A DNA stretch of 64,000 bases from Chaunax sp. Z400 (taxonomy: Eukaryota > Chordata > Actinopteri > Lophiiformes > Chaunacidae). The notes beneath the pieces were generated by a model. It was not told the origin of the DNA. It did not search any database and saw only the letters and a program-made list of their open reading frames with translations. A program made the position numbers and the translations under genes. Below are positions 34,499 to 44,820 of this stretch, in pieces (the stretch's first letter is position 1; the number at the start of each line of letters is the position of its first letter). The DNA lies in the NCBI GenBank assembly GCA_037577475.1, contig CM075188.1, positions 16,078,501-16,142,500 on the forward strand, written 5' to 3'.

Positions 34499-34814
34499 TG
34501 GGCACCCAGACCAAAGCCTTCAGCTATCCTTTTAGTCTCCATAGCAATGTCAATATCCTTTTTATCTTCAGGGTCCAAAAACTGATCAGACTGCAGGATG
34601 TGGCTCCTTTATCAAGCCGGATCTGCTTTGATTGTGCCTCCACCACACAATCAGCATCCATGTGGTTCTGGACCATGGCTGGAAGCTTGGCTGCGTCATT
34701 TGGTTTAGAGCTGAGCAGGGAACATCTATGCTTCAGCTCCTTCCATTCCTCAGGGCTCATGGAAAAAAACAAGGCTAGTGGTGGAGCAGTTGCTGCAGCA
34801 CAGGACCTCCAAAC
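34499..34814 (-). pseudogene. Unassigned protein-like fragment with an apparent frameshift
   Basis: On the minus strand an acceptor-like GATGTTGTTTCTTGCAG precedes 34814. The following frame is open and protein-like, including SPEEWKELKHRCSLLS and, later, MVQNHMDADCVVEAQSKQIR, down to about 34608. Good protein-like sequence then continues in a different frame (SHILQSDQFLDPEDKKDIDI, then AMETKRIAEGFG) to about 34500, where the (CA)n array begins. In the second frame, stops lie just upstream, so one lost base at about 34608 would explain the break. I do not recognise the family. It may be a broken exon, a retrocopy piece or chance; the codon pattern argues mildly against chance. Confidence 0.4.
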
Positions 34815-35931
34815 CTGCAAGAAACAACATCGAGTCCAAACCCTCTCAACAGTAATCTCAGCCAAAGAAGAAGAGTGGCATGCCTTTGAAATGGAATGTT
34901 CAAATGTGTCAACTAAAGTGAGATTTATAGTTGGACTGACAGTGATTTAGAATATGCTTTATTGATTTCATATGTTCAGTAGGAAATTTTAAACTTTAAG
35001 ACGAAGTCTTTCATTCCGTCTCATGATTTACATGGAAGAGATGTGCAATGTGAATGCAAAGAATGTACAGTTGTGATATTTATAGTTTCAGTATTATTTG
35101 CATTTTTTCAGTCAGAGATCTGGGGACAGACGCATAAGAAATGCACATACATTTTGTGCCTCTGCCCAAATTCACTCCAAACTTGGATGTATGAAATACT
35201 GTGTGGGGCCGAGTTCTGAAAAGTGTGCTTTGCATATGCTTTCAAGAAAATATATAAAAACCTTCAAATCCTTTCATCATTTAAAGGAATGATTTAACAT
35301 TCTTATTTGCTTTCTCACCGAAGTTTGATGAGATGAACAATTTAACACTCCAATCAAATCATTCAAAACAAGGCTGAAGCCAGGGGAGGGTTAACTTATT
35401 TTAGCACAAAGACTGGAAAGAATGAGAAACAGCTAGTCTGCTCTATCCAATGACAATTAAAGGCTACCTATCAGCATCTCTACAGCTCAGAACTCTAGAG
35501 CTTATGGCCATCTGTCACTTAAAATGCATAACTTCAAGCCTTAATATACGTATATTATAGTTATTTTTAAAAAATGTCATTTGTAATGAACTGGGAAAAA
35601 ATAGTTAGCCTTTAGAAAACAAAACTATTTTTTGTGTACCAGGCTTTAACATGTTTATTTCTGCTGTAAAATTGTGCACTTTAACATCTTATGGGTCTCT
35701 TATGGGGACTGACTTACATTTGGAGCCATTCTCAAATGGCCATTCAATGAACTGTAGTTTCAGCCCTTGCATGTTGCCTTCAGTTTTCAGTTGGGGGAAA
35801 AAATACTATTGCATGTGTGACATTTTGCACAGACATTCATGATCCTAGAGGATTAAGTTGGCTTACTTTGTTTGTACTTCAACTGTTTGATCATGGATTA
35901 CCATGAAAATCGATTTAAATATGTTCAATCT
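34815..35931. other. Intergenic stretch without a recognised gene
   Basis: AT-rich sequence with no convincing frame, repeat family or RNA gene. Confidence 0.4.
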
Positions 35932-36262
35932 ATCCATCCATTTTCTGTAACCACTTATCCTGTATAGGGTTGCGGGGGTTGGAGCCAATCCCAGCTGACA
36001 TTGGCAAGAGGCAGAGTACAACTTGGACAGGTTGTCAGTTCATCACAGGGCCACATAGAAAGGCTAAGAACCATTCACACTCACAGGCTTTGCTTTGCTT
36101 TGTTAGTCACCAATTCACCACATCGCATGTTTTTGGACTGTGGGAGGAACCCAGTGGGAACCCAGTGGGAACCCACGGAGATATGGGGAGAACATGCAAA
36201 ATCCATGTCCAAGGTCCTCAGGTGGATTTGAACCCAGGACCTCCTTGGTGTGAGGCAGCATC
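35932..36262 (-). mobile_element. L2-type LINE 3' region, reverse orientation
   Basis: On the plus strand it begins ATCCATCCATTTTCTGTAAC, then CACTTATCCTG. It continues through GGAGCCAATCCCAGCTGACA, TTTTTGGACTGTGGGAGGAA and GGGGAGAACATGCAAAATCC to TTGAACCCAGGACCTCC. This is the reverse complement of the common fish L2 3' end. A tandem triplication of AACCCAGTGGG lies within it at about 36149-36177. Confidence 0.85.
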
Positions 36263-37772
36263 CTCACTTAAGAAACTTTTGGGAACCGACACTGAATCAT
36301 CACCCTTGGAACATCTTTCACAAAGCAATTAGATAAGTGGTCTCAGTGCTCAGCCCAAGCACAGCTAGAATGAGGGGATTAAGGAAAGAGAGGAAACATG
36401 TTCACATATATTCCCAAGGTTCACAAGCAAAACGTCACTGGAGATGACAACATGGTATAGATTTTAAGAGCCCTTCCTCTTCACATGAAGCCACACTAGC
36501 ATCAGAGTAAATCTGTGCACCTTTGAGCTGTTCTTTCCTTAAGAAACGGAGGAAATGCATGAATGAAGATATCTGCAATAAAATGCACTAGCACCAAAGA
36601 AGTAAAGGATGTTGTTCTCCAGATTCCCCAGGCTAGATGTGTTAGCAAGGTGACATATGAAGAAAAGTTTCTTGTGCAAATGTCTGCTCTTAGTGTGAAC
36701 GTGGAATGAGTATACCCTTCCTAGTCTTTTGTTGTCCTTGTTGCAAGAGCATGATGTCAGTTACCCAAAGGAATGACACACACACATAGAGGAGAAACCT
36801 GGTCTGGGAACTTAGTTTGTACCAGCGTTTGGCCCAGATAATCTAGTAATGTGAGGGGTTTGCAAATTCATTCTTAAATCTCCCACACTGCTCACAGACT
36901 CAGTGGGGCTGCCCTGATAATATCAAGCATATTTAATATTTAGGATTTTAAATCTAGATGATGACGTCGGGACTTTGGAACACAATAGCCAATCAGAGAG
37001 ACATTCCAAAAACAGGTGATGGTGCAGCCAAGCAATTGTAAACATTCTCTCAATTTAGGCTAATGTTAGCTAGCATACTAATGTTAACACAAATTGAATC
37101 TCACCTCCAGTTCTCACTGATGAATTAACAAACCCGTGTTGACCGTGTCTCCCAAACCATTTTTATCCAGACTCATTAGACTCACTCTATGACATCTGCT
37201 ACCCCATGAGATCACATGAGAGAGATCACGTGAGGTCGTGCACCACTCCCTCTGACACGATCGCCTTAATGATATCCTGTAGTGTGTGAGGATTTTAAAA
37301 CTCCGGTTGTTTGAGCCCAGATTAAGGTAGCCTGCATATATTCTTGATGCTGCCAGTTTATGAAATCATCCTGCATGTGAATGAGAAAGACCAGATAACA
37401 AGTTCCTGACAGAACAAACACCTGGCTGCTTCATACCACTGTGAGAACACATTTATTTACATTTAGATCTGTGAGTGCACACATGCTGAAGCATGTGTAC
37501 AGATATATACATATGCTGCCGTATGGTTAGATATACACACATAAAACATCTCGCACCTTGTACACCTTGCACACATGTTCGCTCAAGACACTCAAACAAA
37601 ACTCTAATGTGTTTTCTCCTGCCTTTTCACTTTAGAAAACTATGACAAATGAATGATCATGCAAGGTATAAGATGTCCAGTATTCAAATAAAATGTGTTT
37701 TCATGACATGAAACCCATTGTTTTGCACTCATTTTGAGGAAACTTCCAATAACACCATTATATTATTCATTA
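36263..37772. other. Intergenic stretch without a recognised gene
   Basis: No gene seen. It includes a GCTAATGTTAGCTAGCATACT block near 37060, a type of simple sequence seen widely in fish. Confidence 0.4.
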
Positions 37773-38135
37773 AACATCCATCCATTCATTTTCTTCCGTT
37801 TATCCAGAGTTGGATCGTATTCCAATTGTTCCTCTCGCCAGCAACATTTTCCAGCTCCTCCTGGGGGATCCCAAGGCAATCCCTGGCCAGATAAGATATG
37901 CAATCCCTCTAGAAAGTTCTGGGTCTATACCACTGGGTCTCCTACCAGTTGGATGAGCCCAGAAAACCTCCAAAGGGAGGCACCTTGGAGGCATCCTAAT
38001 CAGATGCCCGAACCACCTCAACTGGCTCCTTTTGATGCAAAGGAGCAGGGGCTTGACTCCGAGCTCCGTCCGGATGTCCGAGATGCTCTCCCTATCTGTA
38101 TCCATTAAAAAGTTGTAGGAATTTATGCAAGTCAT
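37773..38135 (-). mobile_element. LINE 3' end with degenerate C-terminal reverse-transcriptase peptide
   Basis: Read on the minus strand it encodes LRWFGHLIRMPPRCLPLEVF, then WAHPTGRRPSG. This is the typical C-terminal tail of a fish LINE polyprotein, usually RWFGHV-RMPPGRLP-EVF. The following arginine-rich part is altered and the catalytic domain is absent. On the plus strand the element starts with a CATCCATCCATTCATTTTCT tail. I think of RTE/Rex-type elements but cannot fix the clade. Confidence 0.75.
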
Positions 38136-39898
38136 TATTTTTCAGCTACCTGTGCGTTGTGCTGTTTTAAATGGCCTGTTTTCATGTAACATTATATAAT
38201 CAGTATTATGAGATGTTTTATCTCCATTTTTCTGTGAGCTACAGGTACAGAAGAAAACAGAACCAGACGTAGACATTCTCCTTGAATGTTTTCCATTCAC
38301 CTGTGACCTGCAGGTATGCGTGACAACATGTCAGCAAAATAGGAATGACAATCTATTCCCCATTGTCAGAGTCATTACAATCCTGTCATTTCAGGCTTTT
38401 ACTACATCGTGTCAAGTGTCTTTTCTTTCATTCCATGCATTCTTTGTCAGTGTAGTCAGCTGTGTGTCTGAGCTCAAATTTATTTTTAGTGTAGTGTCAC
38501 CCACAATTATGGTGATAATATACTCTGTATTCATACCTTCTCTTTGACTATTGTCTGGATCAAAGAGTCAAAGATTGTCCTTCCATCTCTGGTTTTAGAC
38601 ACTATCTCTGCAGCTTCTGCTGTGTTGTGCTGCAAAGTTTTCAAATAATAGACTCCATGTCAAGTTAAGTTAAAATCAGGCACCAGGTTATAGTGTAAAA
38701 TTGAACGAAATATAATGCAATAAGGCAATGGTATAGGCAACAAAAATATTCTGTTACTATCATGTTCCTATTGGACAGGAAAATATAACTGATTTTTGAG
38801 TTTTTTCTCTTCCAGGCTGTTGAGTTACATACAATTTTGTTTCGATGCATCACATGTGGCATCGAGTTGCTGTGGTGCTGATGGCAGCATATCACACACT
38901 CCCTCATGTAGCTTCTCTGTGCGTCACACACTTCCCTTCCCTTCTCCTCAGACAGTGTGTCATTAGCTGTCTGCTGAACACCTGGAGGCAAAGCCAGCGA
39001 GGTAATTACTGAGGGCATAGCCACGTCTGCACGCAACCATCATTAACCCATCGTACCTCATTTAGAGCACAGAAAAGGCCTTGTTGTTGTAAGGGGAGTG
39101 GGAGAGAAAGCAGTGTGGATTGATGATCAACCCTTGACATGTCAAATAAGAACCAACAAATGTCTCTGAGCCTTGAACTAATAAAGCATGGAATTTGCCA
39201 TTGCTTTTTCATCAGGCTTCGGACCTGGAGCTGTGCCAATGCCAAGAATGAGGAAGGATTATCGCCTATTCTTAACCATGAAGGTGCAGGATTTCATGAC
39301 ACATATGCACACACAAACAGCATTTATTGTTTGCTTACCCAGTCACTGAAAACAGGAAAAGATTTTGAGGAGAACCAGATATCCCATATATTATATTATA
39401 TATATATTATATATTATATATTATATATATTTGTACTGTATGTGTGCCGTCCAACTGTTTTGGCACTGCACAATCACCTCAGCCACTGTGTGGGCGGCCA
39501 TTTCAGGTGAAAGGAAGAAAAAAGAAAAGTCTTTCCTTTCTCACGTCAACACTTCATTTCTTTCTTCCAGTCATCACTGACGAGCCTGTACAGCTAACCC
39601 ATGTCATGAGCAGGAGTACCTACATGACAGGCTGAAGGGATAGAGAAACATCTCAAAATTCATTATTATTTAATTGTTTTTAAAGTTAGAATGACTTTTG
39701 TTTTGTATTTTAGGTGTTGATAGTTATTTGTACCAACGGGACCAAGCTGAATATCCTCTTGAAATGCATAACAAATTGATTGTATTGTTCTTGTCTTGCA
39801 TGAATATGAATTATATTGAAATGAAGTCTCGCCTATTTTCCAGGACAGCATCTCTTCCACGTAGGTCTCATTTCTCCTTTCATTGCACTTTATGAAAC
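38136..39898. other. Intergenic stretch without a recognised gene
   Basis: It contains one exon-like 69-bp open segment (38245-38313, bounded by CTACAG and CAG|GTATGC) and an AT-rich TATATTA repeat at 39386-39430. No recognisable protein is encoded. Confidence 0.3.
39386..39430. repeat. AT-rich TATATTA repeat
   Basis: Imperfect iterations of ATATT/ATATATATT over 45 bases. Confidence 0.85.
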
Positions 39899-40560
39899 AT
39901 TCATTCATTCATTCATTCAAAACCTCGGAAGACACATTGAGGGAGAACCCTTATTTTCAATGGTCCCGAGATACACAGAGTATAGTACAAGGAATGCAAA
40001 CACATCTAAAATCAAACAGCAATAAAGAGAAATACATGACTTTTATCAATTAAAGAAAAGGTTTTTCAATGCTAAAAATTTAAGTGCATGAGTGGATAAC
40101 AAAGCAAATCAATAAAACAATGAGAACCATGAAAAAAAGAATAGAATAAAAGCAATACAAAATTAAAAGCAATTAAAAGCAATGACGATTGCAATCAATA
40201 AGACTAGCAATTAAAACTTGGAACTGTCTCATGGGTGTTAATGAGAGAATTTTGTTGGAGCACAGTAAAAAAAACACTTCTTCCTAACTCTGTATGAACA
40301 TGTGACACCTGCAGGGTTAGTCATGTCTGTGATCGAGTGCAATGGCTACCAACTACCAACCAAGCAGGGCTGACAGTTAGGGTTGGGAGCTTTTGTAAAA
40401 TAACTTTATGAATATATAAAAACAAATACTGGTCCATCCTCACTGACAGACCCGGCAGACCAGTTTTTTGATACAATAAACAACGGTGTGACCCATAACT
40501 ATCTCCAATAGTGAATCATAAGGCAGAGTGATATTCTGCGTCTAAATACAATCATATTAA
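39899..40560 (-). mobile_element. Probable retroelement 3' sequence, reverse orientation
   Basis: It starts with (ATTC)n (39899-39919), then AGACACATTGAGGGAGAACC and CTTATTTTCAATGGTCCCGA. This is the reverse complement of a frequent fish LINE tail with a CCATTGAAAATAAGGG-type core. The remainder to about 40560 is AT-rich and poorly defined, so the right limit is a guess. It lies next to the reverse-transcriptase remnant at 40800-41505 in the same orientation and may be part of the same insertion. Confidence 0.45.
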
Positions 40561-40799
40561 TTTCAATGTAGTCAAACATATTGCCTCTTTAACCCATTCC
40601 TGGGGATGACAGTGTCCTGGGACCAATTTCAGATGCAAGCCAGTACTTGTGCCCGTCAATGGCGCAATCCAGAGCCCTGCAAGGACACTTTGGAACAATA
40701 TTCAGCAAATTGATATAGAAAAGAAGCATTAAGGACAGTTTCACCATCTCTTCACGATCATCATTTATAACCTATCAATGCATAATGATTCAAGATTCA

Positions 40800-41505
40800 A
40801 TACTCATTTTATTTAGCGTTATACAAGACAAGATTGTTCAACAAAATGATTGTTAGTAGTCTATTTATGCTAATACATAAAAATAAACCTTTTTGTGAAT
40901 GAATTTTGTCGTATCACAGTCTGATAAAAGAAGCTGTTTTGTTGTCTGGCAGTGTGGTAACGGATATTTATGTATCACTTGCTAGATGACAGCAGGGTGA
41001 ACAGACTGTGACTGGGGTTAGTGTTTTAGTATCCTTTGGGGTCTGCACAGACACCTTACATCAGCAATATCACTGATACAAAGTAGATGGGTACCACTAA
41101 TGTCCAGCAGGGTGGATATGTATGATGTCCATGACAGGTTCTCTGCAACCTTAAACTGTTCACTTACTCCACCTCGGCTCCATCAATGTAGACAGGCGTG
41201 TGCCTTTGCCTCCTTTTTTCTAAAATCAAGAATTAGCTTCTTGGTTTTTTGGACATTAAGCAGTATCATTGTTTTCTGTGCACCACACTACAAGATTGTT
41301 GGTTTCCTGTCAGTATGTCAGTAATTTCTGTAATCTAGACAATGATATTCACTAGCTTTAGAGCCGCAAACTTCTCCATGTCTTAGAATACAGTCAGGGA
41401 TGCACAGTGTGATTAACATGGGGCAAAGTACACAGCCCTGGGGGACTCCAATGTTCAGCACTAGTGTGGAAGAGGTGTAACCACCAATCCAAACTGTCTA
41501 ATTTT
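40800..41505 (-). mobile_element. Degenerate LINE reverse-transcriptase fragment (L2/Rex1-like)
   Basis: Reading the minus strand from about 41500, one finds TSSTLVLNIGVPQGCVLCPM (the reverse-transcriptase GxPQGxxLSP region). Further on come QKTKKLILDFRKKEAKAHA and, later, NLSWTSYISTLLD. These match the palm/thumb part of fish LINE polyproteins. Stops and frame changes are frequent. The metal-binding F/YADD motif that should lie between the first two blocks is not recognisable; the intervening segment looks shortened. It is clearly dead. Confidence 0.85.
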
Positions 41506-42232
41506 TAGATTTTAATGGTCATTTAAGTCATAATAAACCAATGTTAAAATGGATTCTGGCTGGCCATTGTCAGACCCACGCACAGAGATAGGTGGGGCCA
41601 TGAAAAGGCTTATTGAATGGGCTCTCACCCACTTTGCTTTCTCATATCAATGTATGCAGGTGCTTCCTCTTTCCTGTATAAGCACATGAACATCTTCACT
41701 ATAATTGACATCACCCTCTCTCTCTCTCAGATTCACTGACTAAAGCCAGTGCTCGGCTAATAATGTTAGCTGTGATGTTAGCCTTGTGGCCAACATTCAC
41801 CTCTTCACCCTGGATGGGAAGAGCTTTCTCTGTCATTTCAGTGAGTTGAGTGAAAAAAGTTGGGAAGTTGTCCCTTTTTTTCCAATATATGGGCAGCCCA
41901 GGGCTGGGTCCTTCATAGCTTAGCCCAACGATCTGGGAATGAGAGTCAGCAAACCACTATCTTTCTCCAAAATTGCTTGCTCCACCTTTAATAAATAACT
42001 ACAGATATTTTTTCTGAAGTTGTTGCTGAATTAGTCATGAATATTTAGTTAGAGATAGAGATAAATTTTCTCAGATGCAAAATACCATTTCTTTAAGATA
42101 TGATATGAGAACTGTTGCCCAAGTTTTGAAAATGGTTACTTCAGAAAGAAAAGCAAAACCATCATAATGAAAGTGTGAATTGTCAAATCATCAACATTCA
42201 CAGCTAGTGAGACTGTACCTTCTTCTACAGAT

Positions 42233-42301
<69 letters not shown>

Positions 42302-43316
42302 CTACAGGTGCATATACTCTCTGTTAAAAGCTTATACCCTGCCAGACTCTTACAATCAATTTATCAATTAGCCCTGGCTGTGTGTGCCCTTGGGGCTGCA
42401 GTCCCAGCCCTCACTTTCTCTGGACTGGACCTCAATTAGTCATCCTGTCAGAGAAGCAGGGAGGGGGAGAGCAGCCTGGAAAAGTGCTTTTGAGGAGAAG
42501 TTTTTTAGGACTGAAAAAGATGGCAAGCTTTTAAGACCAAAGCTAAGAATAATTTCTCTCAGGTACGGTGTTTTGCAAAGTCTGTGTTAAACTAATGAGT
42601 GAACGAACAAAGATGCTTTTTGGCAGAAATTAAAACATGTCATTAAATGAGCAGGGATATGTAAAATGTAGATATGATTAATTTAGAAATCTACCAAGCA
42701 TTTATGGTGAGGTAACTGTAATGTTTATTTTCAAGCTGAGAAAACCTAAAGCACCTTGAATCACCTGATCCATGCAGCAGGAGCTGGTCAAGGCTTGATG
42801 TGTCTCCCTCCAGAGGAAAGCAAAGGTAGCATACTGAAAATAACATGCACTCATATAGCGCAAAGGAAACTTTATTTATACTTTCATCAGTTGTATTTAT
42901 ATAGTAAAACATTAAGATTACACATAATTTCACATTACAGTGGAATACACATCTCACATTATACATTTCCATGTTAACTCTTATTTCTTGTCAATAATCT
43001 ACCTCAATATACATAAAACATTTTTTATTTGACTGGGTAATAGCAACAAGTATAGTGCCATACCAGATCAATACAATAAGTGTGTATTGAGAAAAAGAAT
43101 GCCTGGCTGCAAAAAAACAACAACATCTTTTTGTGATATTATTACATTAATACTTCAAGATAAATTCATATTTTTAGCAGGTTTTTTTGACACATTGTAA
43201 TCATCAGTATACCTTGGGTAAAGCATTGAACATTCAAAGCAAAACTTGGAGGAAACTGTTAGATGTGTATCAGTGCACACAGGTCTTGTTTGCATGGGAG
43301 GGGAGCACATTGTGGT
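41506..43316. other. s1pr4 3' flank; contains 3' UTR and an (AT)n tract
   Basis: On the minus strand the region below 43317 follows the s1pr4 stop codon. AATAAA signals on that strand lie at 43024-43029 and 42871-42876, so the 3' UTR may end near one of these. The (AT)n tract at 42235-42297 follows. No other gene is apparent. Confidence 0.45.
42235..42297. repeat. (AT)n microsatellite
   Basis: Sixty-three bases of pure AT dinucleotides. Confidence 0.98.
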
Positions 43317-44561
43317 TTAACCACTTGAAACTGACAAGCAGCTGGTGGTGGAGCTCAGCCTATATTTTTTTTGTGCCCTGCGAGGCTTGTTGGGAGTTGA
43401 CGGCGGGGAGACCACGCTCAGATTTCTGACCTTGTTAAAACTGTTCCTAAGACTATCCCTCCTGCTCCCAGAGGTGCTGCTGTTCTCTTTGGATGTGAAT
43501 GTGTCTGGATGATAGAGACCAGACCTCAGGCAGCAGCTGCACAGCCACTCACCAATAACTTTCCTCATCTCACTGCTGCCTAGCGCATAGATGATGGGGT
43601 TCAGGCCAGAGTTGAGGACAGCCAGGGAGATACAAAAGTCAGCGCTGAACAACAGTACACACTGGCGGGAGACACAAAAGAAATCCACCAGTAACAGAAG
43701 GAATAGTGGCCCCCAGCAAAGCATAAAGACACCAACAATGGTGATCACAGTTTTAAGCAGAGCCAAGGAGCGTTTGCGACTGAGCTGGGGCCCGAGTTGT
43801 GCACTTTTGTGTACGTGGCAGTAGATGGCACCATACAGCACACCAATAGCAAGGAGGATGAGGAAGAAGATGATGAGAGAGAAAAAGATGTAAGTCTTGG
43901 AATAAAGCGGCAGAAGGGTGGAGCATCCATCCAGGCTGCAAACACAGTTCCAGCCCAACAAGGGTAGGAAACCAATCACCAGTGCCAAACACCAGCAGAG
44001 TGCCACCAAGGAGAAAATCCTACAGTAACTCTTCCTGGCAGACTTCTGGGGCAGTGGCTTTATCATCGTAGTGTAACGTTCCACAGCAATCAGCAGGAGA
44101 CTGAATATTGATGCAGCCAGAGCCACAAACAGCAAACCTTCCCTGAAGAGCCACTGAGCAGGGGTGAGACGAAAGGTCTGGCTGCCAGACAAACAGATGT
44201 TGACCACGTAGGCAGCGCCTGTGAGGAGGTCACTGAGCGTGATGTTGGCAATGCAGACGTAAACCCAGCGCGGACTCTGGCAGATGCGGGAGCTGACGGC
44301 CACCAGCACCAGGAGATTCTCCAGAATGATGGAAATACTGATGAAGAGGAAGATGGCCATGGAGACACTGATGTGGTTCTGGGTGCTTGAGGTGGTTCTA
44401 TTCTGCAGGCGGCCAGTGTGATTGTAATGCCTCAGGATCACATGGTTGATTCCAATGGCTGTACTGGTAGCATCTGATATGGTGGTGTTGCTGGGGTAAC
44501 TGGGTAAGTGGTACAAATGGGCGCACGATGAGGGAGAAGTGAGGGAGGTGAAGACATTCAT
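43317..44561 (-). CDS. s1pr4: Sphingosine-1-phosphate receptor 4
   Basis: Rhodopsin-class GPCR for sphingosine 1-phosphate; in mammals it is mainly lymphoid and couples to Gi and G12/13. One coding exon gives 414 residues (human 384). Seven hydrophobic segments run from about residue 66 to 325. Visible landmarks are TM1 ENLLVL (81-86), NITLSD with the TM2 aspartate (D111), RE at 140-141 (the S1P headgroup pair in this family), ERY at 161-163 in place of DRY, GWNCVCSLDGC in loop 2, CWGP (282-285) and NPIIY (321-325). Cysteines C341, C343 and C344 could be palmitoylated, and N25, N47 and N54 are N-glycosylation sequons. RHYNHTGRL and FRLTPAQW match S1PR4 better than its paralogs. The start at 44561 (G at -3) gives MNVFTSLTSPSSC, alignable with human MNATGTPVAPESC; an in-frame ATG at 44609 has a poor context. 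The reading frame upstream meets a TGA in the 5' exon. Confidence 0.95.
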   Translation of the reverse strand: MNVFTSLTSPSSCAHLYHLPSYPSNTTISDATSTAIGINHVILRHYNHTGRLQNRTTSSTQNHISVSMAIFLFISISIILENLLVLVAVSSRICQSPRWVYVCIANITLSDLLTGAAYVVNICLSGSQTFRLTPAQWLFREGLLFVALAASIFSLLLIAVERYTTMIKPLPQKSARKSYCRIFSLVALCWCLALVIGFLPLLGWNCVCSLDGCSTLLPLYSKTYIFFSLIIFFLILLAIGVLYGAIYCHVHKSAQLGPQLSRKRSLALLKTVITIVGVFMLCWGPLFLLLLVDFFCVSRQCVLLFSADFCISLAVLNSGLNPIIYALGSSEMRKVIGEWLCSCCLRSGLYHPDTFTSKENSSTSGSRRDSLRNSFNKVRNLSVVSPPSTPNKPRRAQKKYRLSSTTSCLSVSSG

Positions 44562-44701
44562 AGCTGTGCTGGATAAGAGCAAGGCTGATGGTGGGAACCA
44601 AACTCGCATGAGCTGCACAGGAATTAATGTGGAACTCCTGCAATCAAACAGGCTACCATCACACTCTAACCAGTGGAGCTCTATCAGTGCACAACACACA
44701 C

Positions 44702-44774
44702 CTGAGAAGGCAAAAGAAGAATGAGTAAGAACAATTTTAATCGGGCTTGTGTGCGAAAATATGTTAAGACTCAC
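44702..44774 (-). other. s1pr4: 73-bp intron in the s1pr4 5' UTR
   Basis: On the minus strand the donor is GCAAG|GTGAGT (exon ends 44775) and the acceptor is TTCTTTTGCCTTCTCAG with the next exon beginning at 44701. Removal leaves the s1pr4 ATG in the second exon. A 5' UTR intron ahead of a single coding exon is usual for S1P receptors; the very small size is compatible with teleosts. Confidence 0.75.
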
Positions 44775-44820
44775 CTTGCAATCATAAATCTAAAATGTGC
44801 GTCCTCATTCAATCAATTTA
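44775..44820 (-). other. s1pr4: s1pr4 5' UTR exon 1 (3' end only defined)
   Basis: The 3' border at 44775 is set by the splice donor; the transcription start is not visible, so the left limit given is only nominal. An upstream ATG at 44785 begins a 17-codon upstream frame that crosses the splice junction and stops in exon 2, well before the receptor start. Confidence 0.5.

Noticed and set aside
34408..34950. 180-codon plus-strand frame beginning in the CA array
   Set aside because: Its start is microsatellite (His-Thr repeats), and the rest is antisense to the more protein-like minus-strand fragment.
44562..44774. N-terminal extension of s1pr4 up to 44774
   Set aside because: The first codon of that frame is GTG and is the splice donor of a 73-bp intron; the sequence to 44702 is intronic, and in the spliced frame a TGA lies upstream.
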